64,000 nucleotides of DNA from Devosia oryzisoli (GCF_014837245.1 NZ_JACYFU010000001.1:930001-994000); one strand, 5' to 3'; positions 15,862-25,602 are shown, counted from the first letter of the stretch. Program-made: numbers and translations. Notes: generated from the letters alone by a model not told the origin.

Positions 15862-16940
15862 AGTTCACCATCATCGGAGCCGGCGCCATCGGCGGCCTGG
15901 CTGGCGGCTACATGACCAAGGCCGGCCACGACGTGCTTCTGGTGGATCGCTGGAAGGAGCATGTCGACGCGCTCAACGACAAGGGCATGATCATCGATGG
16001 CGTTCGCGGCGACCTGACCATCCCGGTCAAGGCGGCAACGCCTGACCAACTCAGCGGGGATCTCGGCGTCGTGCTCATCGCGACCAAGTCGCAGCACACG
16101 CTCGAGGCCCTGCAGCAGATCGTGCCGCTGCTCACGCCCGAGAGCATCGTGGTGTCCTATCAGAACGGCTTCAACGAGCCGGACATGGTCGACCTTCTCA
16201 CCAAGGCAGGGCTGCCGGGCGATCGCATGGTGGTTGGCTCGATTCCCAACTACGGCGGTGCACTGGTCGATCCGGGCTATATCGAATTCGTGCACGAAGG
16301 GCCGATCCAACTGGGCGAGATGAACGGCGAGATGACGCCACGCCTCAAGGAGATTGGCGACGCTCTGTCTGCGCTGACTGAGGTACAGTATTCGGACAAT
16401 ATCTGGGGCCAGATCTGGGCGAAGGAAGTCTACTCCGCCCAGGTGGTGTTCTCGGCGCTGGCGGATGCCCCCATTCGCACCACCTTGGGCGAAGAACGCT
16501 ATGCCCGGCTTGCCGGCGCCGTCGTCAAGGAAGCGCTCGAAATCGCAGACGCCAACGGCATCGAGGTACAGGCCTTCGATTTCTTCGACCCGGCCAATTA
16601 CCGAGTCAAAACAGCGGCGGACACCAAGAAGCTAATCGACAACGTGAACCACGCCATCTGGCTCCTCAAGAAGGACCAGGACAACAAGCCGACACACAAC
16701 TTCAAGAAGAAGGGTTCGGGCATCTGGTGGGACATCGTCTATCGCAAGCGCCGATCCGAAACCCGCGCCTTCGCCGGCAAGCTCATCGAGTTCGGCAAGG
16801 CCCACGGCGCCGATACCCGCCTCAACGAAAAGATGGTCGGCATGATCTACGAGATCGAGGACGGCAAGCGCGAGCTTGGCTTCCACAATTATGACGAGTT
16901 GGAGGCCTATGCCGCCTCCATCGGAAAGACCCTCCCCTGA
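15858..16940 (+). CDS. Ketopantoate reductase (ApbA/PanE)-family dehydrogenase
   Basis: A 360-residue NAD(P)-dependent oxidoreductase. IIGAGAIGGLAGGYMTKAG at the N-terminus is the Rossmann nucleotide-binding loop. NGFNEP, the Lys in WGQIWAKEVYSAQ (the family's catalytic-Lys helix) and the C-terminal helical domain are recognisable. It is longer than biosynthetic PanE (about 300), with an extended C-terminus (SGIWWDIVYRKRRSETRAF), so it belongs to the broader ApbA group that includes opine-dehydrogenase-like enzymes. In this cluster it probably oxidises an alpha-hydroxy or secondary-amine substrate. It overlaps its neighbours by 4 bases upstream and 1 base downstream. Confidence 0.82.
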   Translation: MKFTIIGAGAIGGLAGGYMTKAGHDVLLVDRWKEHVDALNDKGMIIDGVRGDLTIPVKAATPDQLSGDLGVVLIATKSQHTLEALQQIVPLLTPESIVVSYQNGFNEPDMVDLLTKAGLPGDRMVVGSIPNYGGALVDPGYIEFVHEGPIQLGEMNGEMTPRLKEIGDALSALTEVQYSDNIWGQIWAKEVYSAQVVFSALADAPIRTTLGEERYARLAGAVVKEALEIADANGIEVQAFDFFDPANYRVKTAADTKKLIDNVNHAIWLLKKDQDNKPTHNFKKKGSGIWWDIVYRKRRSETRAFAGKLIEFGKAHGADTRLNEKMVGMIYEIEDGKRELGFHNYDELEAYAASIGKTLP

Positions 16941-18061
16941 TGAGCACTTCGAGCAAACTCGGCGTCGGCCTGATCGGCGCGCACACCTGGGCCGACAAGG
17001 CCCACCTTCCCGGCTACAAGGCGCATGAACGCGTCGACCTGATCGCCGTCTGCGACGTCGACCCGGTCCGCGCCCGCGCGATGGGCGAAAAGTATGGGGC
17101 GCGCAAGGTCTATACCGACCCCGAACAGCTGATCGCCGACCCTGACGTACAGATGGTCGACGTCTGTACGCCGACACACACCCATCTGCCGCTGAGCCTG
17201 GCCGCCATTGCCGGTGGCAAGCATGTGCTCTCCGAAAAGCCGTTGCACACCGAAGCGGCACCCGCCTTCGATGCCGCCGCCAAGGCCGATGCCAAGGGTG
17301 TCCGCACCAAGCTCGGTTTCACCTTCCGCTATTCGCCGGCCATCCGGCAGATCAAGAAGTGGATCGACGACGGCACGCTGGGCGAGGTGTTCCACATCCA
17401 CGGCTTCGAACAGAACTCGCAGTGGCTCGATCCGCAGGAACCGCTGCGCCAGATCACGCCGGGGGTCGATCGCAATTCTCTCATCCCCGCGTCCATCGTC
17501 GGCTACGGTTCCCACCTCATCGACCTTATGCGCTGGCTGGGCGGCGAGTTCGGATCGGTCGCTTCGACCATGAAGAACTTCATTCCCGAGCGCATCGTGC
17601 GCGGGGAAGTCGGCCTTCAAAAGATCAAGGTGGAAGACGGCGCCGTGGCGCTGGTCGAATACGCGAGTGGGGCGCAGGGCCTGCTCCAGACCTCCTATGT
17701 CGCGGTGGGCAATTATCCGGGCGTGGAAATCCGCGTCTATGGCTCCAAGGGAGCCGCGGTGGCGCGGCTGATCTCGGAGTTCGGTACTGCCGAGACGCTC
17801 AAGATCGCCAAGGCCGAGGCTGTCGAATTCATTCCCTATGACGTCGGCGCCGATGCGCTGCCGCCCGGCACGACCCTCAATACCCCGTGGCCCGAGCTTT
17901 ACTACCGCAACCTCGTGCGCCACTTCGTCGACGAAATCCTCGAAGACCGGCCGCAGGAATGCACCTTCTACGATGGCGCCAAGAGCCAGGAGATCGTCGA
18001 TGCGATCATCCAGGCGCATTTCGAGCGTCGTTGGGTCGATCTGCCGGGGAAGACGGCATGA
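16940..18061 (+). CDS. Gfo/Idh/MocA-family oxidoreductase
   Basis: A 373-residue NAD(P)-dependent dehydrogenase. The N-terminal Rossmann domain (GVGLIGAHTWADKAHLPGY) is followed by VDVCTPTHTHLPLSLAAIAGGKHVLSEKPL, whose EKP lysine (about residue 98) is the family's active-site motif. The C-terminal alpha/beta substrate domain follows (FTFRYSPAIRQIKKWIDDGTLGEV). Substrates in the family are usually sugars, inositols or amino-sugar derivatives. Here it is embedded between the ApbA-type dehydrogenase and a DUF885-like gene with 1- and 4-base overlaps, so it should act in the same catabolic route. Confidence 0.88.
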   Translation: MSTSSKLGVGLIGAHTWADKAHLPGYKAHERVDLIAVCDVDPVRARAMGEKYGARKVYTDPEQLIADPDVQMVDVCTPTHTHLPLSLAAIAGGKHVLSEKPLHTEAAPAFDAAAKADAKGVRTKLGFTFRYSPAIRQIKKWIDDGTLGEVFHIHGFEQNSQWLDPQEPLRQITPGVDRNSLIPASIVGYGSHLIDLMRWLGGEFGSVASTMKNFIPERIVRGEVGLQKIKVEDGAVALVEYASGAQGLLQTSYVAVGNYPGVEIRVYGSKGAAVARLISEFGTAETLKIAKAEAVEFIPYDVGADALPPGTTLNTPWPELYYRNLVRHFVDEILEDRPQECTFYDGAKSQEIVDAIIQAHFERRWVDLPGKTA

Positions 18062-19677
18062 CGGGCGCTTACGACCCGTCCATTGTCGACGACTTCCTCG
18101 CCCACCATTGGCACTTCCGCCCGGTCGACGCGAGCTTCATGGGCGAAAGGCACCACGATGCTCTGCTGCCGCCAGCCGGTCCCGAGACGCTGTCGGAAGA
18201 GATCGAGGGCATAGACACCCTGCTGGCGCGGCTGGAAAACACTGAGGAGCCGGATGAGCTGGGCGACCGGCTCGACCGCCGCATGATGCTGGCCGAGTTG
18301 CATATGCAGCGGCTGGCCGCCGAAACCCGGCCCCGCCTGCACAACCCCGCCTGGTATTCGGGCGAGGCGGCGTTTTCGATCATTTCGCTGCTCCTGCCGC
18401 AGTCAATGCCGATCCGCCACGACGCGCTGATCGGCCGGCTCACCGGCCTTCCGGGCTTTCTCGACTCTGCGACCGAGCGGTTGCAGGGCGTTCCAGTACC
18501 ACAGGGCTGGGTGAAACGGGCCCAGAAAGAAGCCACTGCCATGGCCGGCTTCCTGCGCACCGACATCAGCCTGCACGAGGAATTTGCCGACGATTGGGCG
18601 GAGCCGGCCCGGCGGGCCGCCAACGCCTTTGAGGCGTTTGCGTCGGCGCTCGATGGACAACCCGATGCAGACCCTGCGTGCGGCGAGGCCTATCTTGGCC
18701 AGGTGATGGCCGAACTCCACGGCTTGCCGATGTCGCCACGCGAAGCGGTGGAGATGGCCCAAACCGCTTACAATCGCATGGGTGAGGAGATGGCGGAGAT
18801 GGCACGCGCCATCGACCCCAACCGCACGGCCGACGAGATTCTCGCCGGTCTCTCCGACATCCATCCCGACACCGTCGGGGCTGTGTTCGACAGCTATATG
18901 GACTGGGACATCCAGGCCATCGCGCAAGGCGCCGATCTCGTGACGCCGGCGCAAGAGTACGACCTCGACTATCGGTGGATGGCCCCCTGCTTCCGAAAGA
19001 TCAGCCAGCCGCTCTATTTCCTGTTCTACCGTTCTCCCCCCGGCCTCAACCCCGGCGCCGGCAGCGTCTATTGGGTCACGCCGCCGGGCGAAGACGAACA
19101 GGCGTTCCTGCGCGGCAATAACACGGCCATGGTCAAGACCATCCACTCCGTGCACCATGGCAGCATTGGCCACCACACGCAGAACACCCGTGCTCGCGCC
19201 GCCCAATCGCGCCTCGCGCGCATCGCCGGTACGGACTGCGCGCTAGGCCTCGCCTTTCTGGGCTCCGGCACGCTGATCGAAGGCTGGGCCTGCTATGTGG
19301 AAGACCTTCTCATTGAGGCTCCGGGATTCTACACGCCCGAGGAAATCCTCCTCCTCAAGCAATTTGAGCGGCGGAACGCGGCCAGCGTCCTGGTCGATAT
19401 CAAGCTGCATATCGGTGACTGGACGCAGCAACAGGCCATGGACTTCTATCGTGAAGCCGGCTTTGCGCCGGTGCGCGTGGAGGGTGAAGTGGTCCGCAAC
19501 TCGATGCTGCCCGGCTCGCGCCTGATGTATTGGCTTGGCGTCGAAGGCATCAAGGCCCTGCGCCAGCGCTGGACCGGGGAGACTCGCGCCTTCCACGACA
19601 GGCTCCTGAGCTACGGCCATGTTCCACTCGCCTGGGTGGAAGACGAGATGACCCGCGCCGGACTGCTGCGCCCATGA
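18058..19677 (+). CDS. DUF885-family protein with altered catalytic motif (HHGSIGH)
   Basis: A 539-residue DUF885 protein starting at ATG 18058, in ATGA overlap with the gene before and the gene after. The family motif HExYPGHHxQ appears as H366-H367-G-S-I-G-H372-H-T-Q: both zinc histidines and the GHHxQ tail are kept but the catalytic Glu is His367. The third-ligand region is intact ([13 protein letters not shown]). The N-terminal helical region (about 1-330) fits the usual DUF885 layout. It may be a catalytically inactive or repurposed binding partner of the intact paralogue at 14662, or may use altered chemistry. No signal peptide is seen. Confidence 0.8.
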   Translation: MTGAYDPSIVDDFLAHHWHFRPVDASFMGERHHDALLPPAGPETLSEEIEGIDTLLARLENTEEPDELGDRLDRRMMLAELHMQRLAAETRPRLHNPAWYSGEAAFSIISLLLPQSMPIRHDALIGRLTGLPGFLDSATERLQGVPVPQGWVKRAQKEATAMAGFLRTDISLHEEFADDWAEPARRAANAFEAFASALDGQPDADPACGEAYLGQVMAELHGLPMSPREAVEMAQTAYNRMGEEMAEMARAIDPNRTADEILAGLSDIHPDTVGAVFDSYMDWDIQAIAQGADLVTPAQEYDLDYRWMAPCFRKISQPLYFLFYRSPPGLNPGAGSVYWVTPPGEDEQAFLRGNNTAMVKTIHSVHHGSIGHHTQNTRARAAQSRLARIAGTDCALGLAFLGSGTLIEGWACYVEDLLIEAPGFYTPEEILLLKQFERRNAASVLVDIKLHIGDWTQQQAMDFYREAGFAPVRVEGEVVRNSMLPGSRLMYWLGVEGIKALRQRWTGETRAFHDRLLSYGHVPLAWVEDEMTRAGLLRP

Positions 19678-20699
19678 CGGAAACGACCACAGCGCCCCTG
19701 CTGTCGATCCGCAATCTCGTGACCGAATTTCGGACCGAGAGCGGCATCGTGCGCGCCGTCAAGGGCGTCGATCTCGACATCGAGTCCGGCCAGACGGTCG
19801 CCGTCGTCGGCGAAAGCGGCTCGGGCAAGTCGGTGACCAGCCTGTCGGTGATGCGTCTGCTCGCCAAGGGCGTGGGGTCGATCACGGACGGGACCATTCT
19901 CTTTCGCGGACGCGATGGGCAGGTGCGCGACCTCGTGCAGGAGCCGGAGACGGCGATGCGCCGCATTCGCGGCAACGAGATCTCGATGATCTTCCAGGAA
20001 CCAATGACCAGCCTCAATCCCACCCAGAAGGTGGGGGCGCAGATCGCCGAGGCGGCCGAACTGCACCAGGGCCTCAGTCATCGCCAAGCCTGGGCACGGG
20101 CGGTGGAGATGCTGTCGCTGGTCGATATTCCCGAGCCCGAGCGCCGGGCGCAGGTCTATCCGCACCAGATGTCGGGCGGCATGCGGCAGCGAGTGATGAT
20201 CGCCATGGCCCTCGCCTGCAACCCGGCCCTGCTGATTGCCGACGAGCCGACCACGGCGCTGGACGTCACCGTGCAGTTGCAGATCCTCGAGCTCATGCGC
20301 CGGCTGCAACGCGAGATCGGCATGGGGATACTGTTCATCACGCACAATCTGGGCGTGGTGGCCGAAATCGCCGACAAGGTGGCGGTGATGTATGGCGGAC
20401 GCATTGTTGAAACCGCCGCGGTGCAGGATCTCTTCGACCGTCCCAGCCATCCGTACACACGGGGCCTGCTAGCAAGCCTGCCGACGGTGGACCACGCTGC
20501 GCGCGCAGCGGGCGAGGTGGCGCGCCTGCGGGCGATCCCGGGCAATGTGGTGGACCCGCGCAACCCGCCTGCGGGATGTGATTTCAACCCACGGTGCGCC
20601 TGGGCCATTGAAGCGTGCCGCGCCGCCGTGCCGCCCATGCTGCCCGTCGAGCCGGGCCATGCAACACGCTGTATCCGCTGGAGTGAGCTCGATGGCTGA
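19674..20699 (+). CDS. Dipeptide/oligopeptide ABC importer ATPase (DppD-like)
   Basis: First of two cytosolic ATPases of a Dpp/Opp-type importer, 341 residues. Walker A GESGSGKS (about 46-53), Q-loop [10 protein letters not shown], signature MSGGMRQRV, Walker [13 protein letters not shown] and the H-loop His in [14 protein letters not shown] are all present. The C-terminal oligopeptide-transporter domain ends with a Cys-rich region ([14 protein letters not shown]) typical of DppD/OppD. Starts ATG 19674 in ATGA overlap with the DUF885-like gene and overlaps dppF by 8 bases. The permeases and binding protein follow after the GhrA-like gene. Confidence 0.92.
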   Translation: MTETTTAPLLSIRNLVTEFRTESGIVRAVKGVDLDIESGQTVAVVGESGSGKSVTSLSVMRLLAKGVGSITDGTILFRGRDGQVRDLVQEPETAMRRIRGNEISMIFQEPMTSLNPTQKVGAQIAEAAELHQGLSHRQAWARAVEMLSLVDIPEPERRAQVYPHQMSGGMRQRVMIAMALACNPALLIADEPTTALDVTVQLQILELMRRLQREIGMGILFITHNLGVVAEIADKVAVMYGGRIVETAAVQDLFDRPSHPYTRGLLASLPTVDHAARAAGEVARLRAIPGNVVDPRNPPAGCDFNPRCAWAIEACRAAVPPMLPVEPGHATRCIRWSELDG

Positions 20700-21675
20700 A
20701 ACCCTGGTTCAGGTCAGCGACCTCAAGGTCCACTTCCCCATCGGGCGGAGCCTTTTCAAGGACGGCGTGACGCTCAAGGCGGTGGACGGCGTTTCCCTGG
20801 ACATCGCGCGCGGCGAGGTGGTGGGGCTGGTCGGGGAGTCCGGCTCGGGCAAGACCACACTCGGACGCGCGCTCTTGCGGCTCATCGAACCTACGGAGGG
20901 CTCCGTCCGGTTCGACGGCACCGAGGTGGTGGGCCTGCCGCCCAGAGATCTCAAGGCCCTGCGCTCGCGCATGCAGATTATATTCCAGGACCCTTATGCC
21001 AGCCTCAACCCGCGCATGAGCGTGGGCCAGATCATTGGCGAAGCCCTGCACCTGCACAGCATCGGCACGCGGGCCGACCGCGACGAGCGGGTCGGCGACC
21101 TCCTCGAGAAAGTAGGCCTGCCGCGCACGGCGGCGGCGCGGTTCCCGCATGAGTTTTCCGGCGGCCAGCGCCAGCGCATCGGCATCGCCCGAGCGCTCGC
21201 GGTCAATCCCGACTTCATCGTGGCCGACGAGCCCGTGTCGGCGCTCGATGTCTCGATCCAGGCGCAGATCATCAATCTGCTGCAGGACCTGCGGCAGGAA
21301 CTGGGTCTCTCCATTCTGTTCATCGGCCACGATCTCTCGGTGATCGAGTTCCTGTGCGACCGCGTGGTCGTGATGTATCTGGGCCACGTGATGGAGACGG
21401 CCACCGCTGCGGACCTTTATACGCAGCCGCGCCATCCCTATACGCGATCCCTGCTCGATGCGGCGCCGGTACCCAATCCTCGGGCCAAGCGCGACCGGAT
21501 CATGCTCAAGGGCGATCTGCCAAGCCCGATCAACCCTCCCTCGGGATGCGTGTTCCGCACGCGCTGTCCCTTCGCAATCGAGGCCTGTGCGCAGGTCGAG
21601 CCAGCGCTGGAGACCGTGGGACCCCGGCACGCGGTGGCCTGCATTCGTCAGGCCGAGCTCAACCTGATGGAATAG
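20692..21675 (+). CDS. Dipeptide/oligopeptide ABC importer ATPase (DppF-like)
   Basis: Second ATPase of the importer, 327 residues from ATG 20692. Walker [10 protein letters not shown]-loop [18 protein letters not shown], signature [15 protein letters not shown], Walker [16 protein letters not shown] and the H-loop [14 protein letters not shown] are complete. The C-terminal [17 protein letters not shown] again gives the Cys-rich motif. It pairs with the preceding ATPase to energise the permeases at 24649 and 25595. About 180 bases of non-coding DNA with repeats follow before the next gene, so a second promoter is likely there. Confidence 0.92.
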   Translation: MAETLVQVSDLKVHFPIGRSLFKDGVTLKAVDGVSLDIARGEVVGLVGESGSGKTTLGRALLRLIEPTEGSVRFDGTEVVGLPPRDLKALRSRMQIIFQDPYASLNPRMSVGQIIGEALHLHSIGTRADRDERVGDLLEKVGLPRTAAARFPHEFSGGQRQRIGIARALAVNPDFIVADEPVSALDVSIQAQIINLLQDLRQELGLSILFIGHDLSVIEFLCDRVVVMYLGHVMETATAADLYTQPRHPYTRSLLDAAPVPNPRAKRDRIMLKGDLPSPINPPSGCVFRTRCPFAIEACAQVEPALETVGPRHAVACIRQAELNLME

Positions 21676-21744
21676 ATCGTGTTTTGGGCAACAAGTCCTT
21701 GCCGACTACATTGTAGAAACCAGAGCTGCGGAAATGCTGATTTA

Positions 21745-21839
21745 TTCGGCATTACGATGCATTTTTGCGCGCGCCAGCCATCCTGCCTACGTATGAGTTG
21801 AAATGCACACAAAACGGATTTTTTCGGGCATTGCGATCC
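21745..21839. promoter_or_regulatory. Pair of direct repeats upstream of the GhrA-like gene
   Basis: TTCGGCATTACGATGC (21745-21760) recurs as TTCGGGCATTGCGATCC (21823-21839), 78 bases on. The first copy contains the near-palindrome GCAT-TACG-ATGC and is preceded by AATGC (21733-21737), which pairs with its GCATT. The 180-base gap between dppF and the hydroxyacid dehydrogenase is the only long non-coding stretch in the middle of the cluster and is AT-richer than its surroundings. These could be sites for the cluster's LysR regulator; I cannot define a promoter. Confidence 0.4.
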
Positions 21840-21855
21840 GTCGTTCGGACGCACC

Positions 21856-22797
21856 ATGCTCCCTGTCATGAAACGGTTATTCATCGCCTCGCGCGGCAAT
21901 CCTGAACAGATGGCCGAGATGTTCCGCAAGGAGCTTCCCGACTTCGACGTCTTCACGCAGCAGCCCGCTCCGGGCGATGCTGATGTTCCCTTTATCGTGG
22001 TGGGACGGCCGACCCCGGGTGTCATCGCCGCGGTGCCCGGGCTGAAGCTCGTCCTCAGCCTCAATGCTGGCATCGAGCACCTGCTCGCCAGCGGAGAAGT
22101 GCCGGACGACATCCCCATCGTGCGTCTTGTCGACGACGGTCTTGCCGAAGGCATGTCGGACTGGGTCCTGGCACACGCACTGGCCTGGCACCGCAACCTT
22201 GCCGCCTATCGAGGCCTGCAGGCGCGCCGCGAGTGGAGCCCGCTCAAGGAAAAGCTGGCGCGCGAGCGTACCGTGACCGTGCTTGGCGCGGGGGCCCTGG
22301 GCGGCATGGCGGCCCGGCATTTCGTCCGGTTCGGGTTCAATACGCGCGTGTGGAGCCGGTCCGGCCGTACCATCGAGGGCGCCACCAGCTTTGCCGGGCA
22401 GGACCAGTTGATCGACGCGGTGCGCGACGCCGAAATCCTGGTCAATCTCCTGCCGCTGACAGACGAGACAGCCAATGTCATCGACGCTTCGGTGTTCGAT
22501 GCCATGGCGCCGGGCGGCTTCTTCATCAACGGCGCCCGTGGCGGCCAGGTGGTGGACGCGGACCTGCTGTCGCGGCTCGACAGCGGCCAGTTGAGCGGGG
22601 CGGCCCTCGATGTTTTCCGCACCGAGCCGCTCCCGGCCGAAGACCCCTTCTGGAGCCATCCTAAGGTACTGGTGTCGCCCCATGTCGCGGCGCCCACCCA
22701 TGCCCACATCGCGGTCGCTGAAATGGCCGCCAATATTCGCCGCTTCGAGAAGGGGGAGCCGATCCCCCATCTCGTTGACCGGCAGCTTGGATACTAA
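21856..22797 (+). CDS. D-2-hydroxyacid dehydrogenase, GhrA-like
   Basis: A 313-residue NAD(P)H-dependent reductase of the D-isomer-specific 2-hydroxyacid dehydrogenase family, matching the length of glyoxylate/hydroxypyruvate reductase A. The cofactor loop is VLGAGALGGMAARHF. The catalytic Arg is in FINGARGGQVVD, Glu in FRTEPLPAEDPFW and His in VSPHVAA. It would interconvert a 2-oxo acid and D-2-hydroxy acid released by the cluster's hydrolases or dehydrogenases. ATG 21868 (giving MKRLFIASRG) is an alternative start 12 bases on; neither has a strong ribosome site. Confidence 0.88.
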   Translation: MLPVMKRLFIASRGNPEQMAEMFRKELPDFDVFTQQPAPGDADVPFIVVGRPTPGVIAAVPGLKLVLSLNAGIEHLLASGEVPDDIPIVRLVDDGLAEGMSDWVLAHALAWHRNLAAYRGLQARREWSPLKEKLARERTVTVLGAGALGGMAARHFVRFGFNTRVWSRSGRTIEGATSFAGQDQLIDAVRDAEILVNLLPLTDETANVIDASVFDAMAPGGFFINGARGGQVVDADLLSRLDSGQLSGAALDVFRTEPLPAEDPFWSHPKVLVSPHVAAPTHAHIAVAEMAANIRRFEKGEPIPHLVDRQLGY

Positions 22798-22862
22798 AGA
22801 AGACCGGGAAACCGGCATCTGGAGTGAACGCCCGGAAGGGCAAACAGGAAGAAGGAAGACCC

Positions 22863-24476
22863 ATGACCATCAGAATGACCCGACGCGCGGCCCTTCAGGG
22901 CATGCTGGCCGGCGGCGCCGCCCTGGCTGCGTTCCGCACCTTTCCCGCCTATGCCCAGTCGCCGGGCGGCACCCTGACCGTTGGTCTCACCTATGAGATC
23001 GATACCATGAACGTCTATTCGACCGGCTTCCTCGGCGATGCCCAGGCGACCGTGGTCGAGGGCCTGCTGGCCCCCGGCGCCGACGCTAAGTACGTGCCGG
23101 TGCTGGCCACCGAAGTGCCGACCATCGAAAACGGCGGTATCGTCGTTGCCGAAGACGGCAAGACCATGAAGATCACCTACAAGCTGCGCGACGGCGTCAA
23201 GTGGCACGACGGCGAACCCTTCACCTCGGCCGACGTGAAGTACACCTGGGAAGCCGTGAAGGACCCGAACTTCATCGCCGAATCCAAGGACGGCACCGAA
23301 GAAGTCGAGAGCATCGATACGCCCGATGACCTGACGGTCGTGGTCAACTACAACACCATCCTCCCCACTTTCGCCTCCACCCTCTTCACCTTCGGCATCA
23401 TGCCCAAGCACCTGCTCGAGGGCACCGATCTCAACACCTCGAGCTACAACGAGATGCCCGTCGGCACCGGGCCGTTCAAGGTCACCGAGTTCGTGCGCGG
23501 CCAGTACGTCGTCACCGAGAGGAACGAGGACTATTGGGACAAGGCCGAGAATGGCGACCAGCTTCCGTACCTGGACTCGATCATCTTCAAGATGATCCCC
23601 GACACCAACACGCTGATCACCCAGCTGCGCTCGGGTGAAGTCAACATGGTCGTCTCGACGCCCTACAGCCAGGCCAGCCAGGTCGAAGGCATCGATGGCA
23701 TCGAGCTCATCAAGGGGCCCCTGCTCTCCTGGCAGCACCTCGACTTCAACTTCAAGAACCCGACCCTGTCCGATCTCACCGTGCGCAAGGCCATCGCCAT
23801 GGGCATCGATCGCTCGGTGCTGATCCGCGCCCAGGGCGGTTTCCCTGAGCCGATCAAGTCGCCGGTGGTGCCGGTGTTCGAATGGTACGATCCAGAGACC
23901 CCCGAGATCGCCTATGACGTCGAGGGCGCCAAGGCACTGCTCGACGAGGCTGGCTACAAGGCCGGCGCCGACGGCATCCGTGAAAAGGACGGCAACCGCC
24001 TCTCCTACGACTTCATGGTGCAGGCCGGCCGTGCCGACGACGAACTGGCCCAGCAGGTGATTATCGCTCAGCTCAAGGCCATTGGCATCGAGGCGACCGC
24101 CAACAACCAGACCGGCGTCGCCTATCGCGAAGCCCGCTACAATGGCGGCTACGACCTGATCTATGGTCGCTGGATCACCTCGGCCGACCCGGTCTACTCG
24201 GTGTTCTGGGGCACGGGCGGCCCGAACAACGGCCAGTCCTACTCCAACCCCGAGCTGGATGCGGCGTTCGACAAGTTCGAGAATTCCCTCGAAACCGACG
24301 TGCGCATGGAAGCGGCCAAGGAGTTCCAGAAGATCCTGGCGGAAGACCTGCCGACGATCTCGCTGACGACCAACGTCGCGCTGATCGCCAAGACGACCAA
24401 GCTCAAGAACTTCGTACCCAACCCGACCAACATGACCAATTTCGTGCACACCGCCGAGTGGTACATGGAAGGCTAA
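22863..24476 (+). CDS. Peptide/opine-type ABC substrate-binding protein (SBP family 5)
   Basis: Periplasmic binding protein of 537 residues. The N-terminus MTIRMTRRAALQGMLAGGAALAAF carries a twin-arginine-like pair and hydrophobic stretch, cleaved probably after AYA (about 33), so export by Tat is possible. The mature protein has family-5 hallmarks: YKLRDGVKWHDGEPFTSADVKYTWE, MPVGTGPFKVTEFVRG and LRSGEVNMVV. It feeds the DppBC-like permeases. A good AAGGAAGA ribosome site precedes ATG 22863. A strong hairpin follows the stop, which may let this gene be expressed above the permease genes. Confidence 0.92.
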   Translation: MTIRMTRRAALQGMLAGGAALAAFRTFPAYAQSPGGTLTVGLTYEIDTMNVYSTGFLGDAQATVVEGLLAPGADAKYVPVLATEVPTIENGGIVVAEDGKTMKITYKLRDGVKWHDGEPFTSADVKYTWEAVKDPNFIAESKDGTEEVESIDTPDDLTVVVNYNTILPTFASTLFTFGIMPKHLLEGTDLNTSSYNEMPVGTGPFKVTEFVRGQYVVTERNEDYWDKAENGDQLPYLDSIIFKMIPDTNTLITQLRSGEVNMVVSTPYSQASQVEGIDGIELIKGPLLSWQHLDFNFKNPTLSDLTVRKAIAMGIDRSVLIRAQGGFPEPIKSPVVPVFEWYDPETPEIAYDVEGAKALLDEAGYKAGADGIREKDGNRLSYDFMVQAGRADDELAQQVIIAQLKAIGIEATANNQTGVAYREARYNGGYDLIYGRWITSADPVYSVFWGTGGPNNGQSYSNPELDAAFDKFENSLETDVRMEAAKEFQKILAEDLPTISLTTNVALIAKTTKLKNFVPNPTNMTNFVHTAEWYMEG

Positions 24477-24490
24477 GGCCCGCGATCCCG

Positions 24491-24512
24491 CTGCCCGGCT
24501 TCGGCCGGGCAG
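24491..24512. terminator. Strong TTCG-loop hairpin between binding protein and permease genes
   Basis: Perfect 9-bp stem CTGCCCGGC (24491-24499) and GCCGGGCAG (24504-24512) closed by a TTCG tetraloop, 15 bases after the binding-protein stop. There is no T-run, so it more likely acts as an mRNA 3' stabiliser or partial terminator that raises binding protein over permease. Confidence 0.6.
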
Positions 24513-24535
24513 CCACCGGACCGGACGTGGTCCTG

Positions 24536-24590
24536 GCGTCATTCCCGCGAAAGTCGGATCTCCCCCGCCTGGCTTTCGCCGGAATGACGC
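24536..24590. repeat. REP-like inverted repeat (18-bp arms)
   Basis: GCGTCATTCCCGCGAAAG (24536-24553) and its near-perfect reverse complement (24573-24590, one mismatch) flank a 19-base centre. Read on the minus strand it encodes the VIPAKA-type peptide frequently seen in misannotated repeats of proteobacteria. It is a dispersed palindromic intergenic element. No second copy is evident in this window. Confidence 0.6.
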
Positions 24591-24648
24591 TCGCTTTTGA
24601 TAACCGGATGCCCCGCAGGGGTGCACCAAATCTACCAGAGGAGGCGGC

Positions 24649-25602
24649 ATGAGCCTTGGTTACGTCATCCGCCGGCTGCTCGGCGCCATTCCATTGCTGC
24701 TGGGCATTTCGCTGATCCTGTTCACCATCATCCATCTCGCGCCCGGCGGGCCGCTGGATATGTATCTGGAAAATCCCGCGGTGAGCCGCGAGGCGCTCGA
24801 CCAGATCGCCAAGGCCTATGGGCTCGACCAGCCGGTGCCGGTCCAGTATTTCCTGTGGCTCAAGTCGATCCTCGTCGGCGACTGGGGCTATTCGATCCGC
24901 ACCGGACGGCCGGTGCTGACCGAAATCGTGCTGCGCCTCGGCCCGACGCTGGAGCTGGGTGGCCTGGCGCTGTTGCTGTCACTCGCTATCGCCATTCCCC
25001 TTGGGATCATCAGCGCCTCCCGTCGCGGCTCCAAGCTCGACACCACCGTAACACTGGCCTCGTTCGCCGGCATTTCCATCCCCGTCTTCTGGATGGCGCT
25101 GCTGCTGCAGCTGTTCTTTTCGGTGCAGATGGGGTGGCTGCCCTCGGCGGGCTACAAATCCATCGGTGGCGGCGACTTTGCCGACCGGCTTTCCCACATC
25201 GTGATGCCGGCCGCCGTGCTGTCGCTCGCCACCGTGGCCAGCTGGAGCCGGTTCATACGGTCGGGCATGGTCGACGTGCTCAACCAGGACTACATCCGCA
25301 CTGCCTATGCCAAGGGGCGCTCGGAGCGCGGCGTGCTGCTGCTGCATGCCCTGCGCAATGCCATGATCCCCGCCGTCACCGTCATCGCGGTCGATTTCGG
25401 CACGGTCATCTCCGGCGCGGTCATCACCGAGACGGTGTTCGCCTGGCCCGGCATCGGCCGGCTCTTCATGGAAAGCATGGATGGCCGCGACTATCCCATG
25501 CTGATGGGCCTGATGATGATGGGTTCGCTCGGCATCATCATCGCCAACATCGTCGCTGACTTTGCCTATGCCGCGCTCGACCCGAGGATCCGCTATGGCT
25601 GA
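24649..25602 (+). CDS. Dipeptide-type ABC permease (DppB-like)
   Basis: Integral membrane permease of 317 residues with the DppB/OppB layout: one N-terminal helix (about 9-29, LLGAIPLLLGISLILFTIIHLAPGGP), a periplasmic stretch, then five helices. The cytoplasmic coupling loop is DYIRTAYAKGRSERGVLLLHALRNA, containing the EAA-type motif. It ends DPRIRYG, typical of the family. The AGAGGAGGC ribosome site precedes ATG 24649. It overlaps dppC by 8 bases. Confidence 0.93.
   Translation: MSLGYVIRRLLGAIPLLLGISLILFTIIHLAPGGPLDMYLENPAVSREALDQIAKAYGLDQPVPVQYFLWLKSILVGDWGYSIRTGRPVLTEIVLRLGPTLELGGLALLLSLAIAIPLGIISASRRGSKLDTTVTLASFAGISIPVFWMALLLQLFFSVQMGWLPSAGYKSIGGGDFADRLSHIVMPAAVLSLATVASWSRFIRSGMVDVLNQDYIRTAYAKGRSERGVLLLHALRNAMIPAVTVIAVDFGTVISGAVITETVFAWPGIGRLFMESMDGRDYPMLMGLMMMGSLGIIIANIVADFAYAALDPRIRYG

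Noticed and set aside
22794-24650. Minus-strand open frame of 618 codons opposite the peptide-binding protein
   Set aside because: Its translation is Gly/Val/Asp-rich without domains, as expected from the codon bias of the real plus-strand gene with its signal peptide and SBP motifs.
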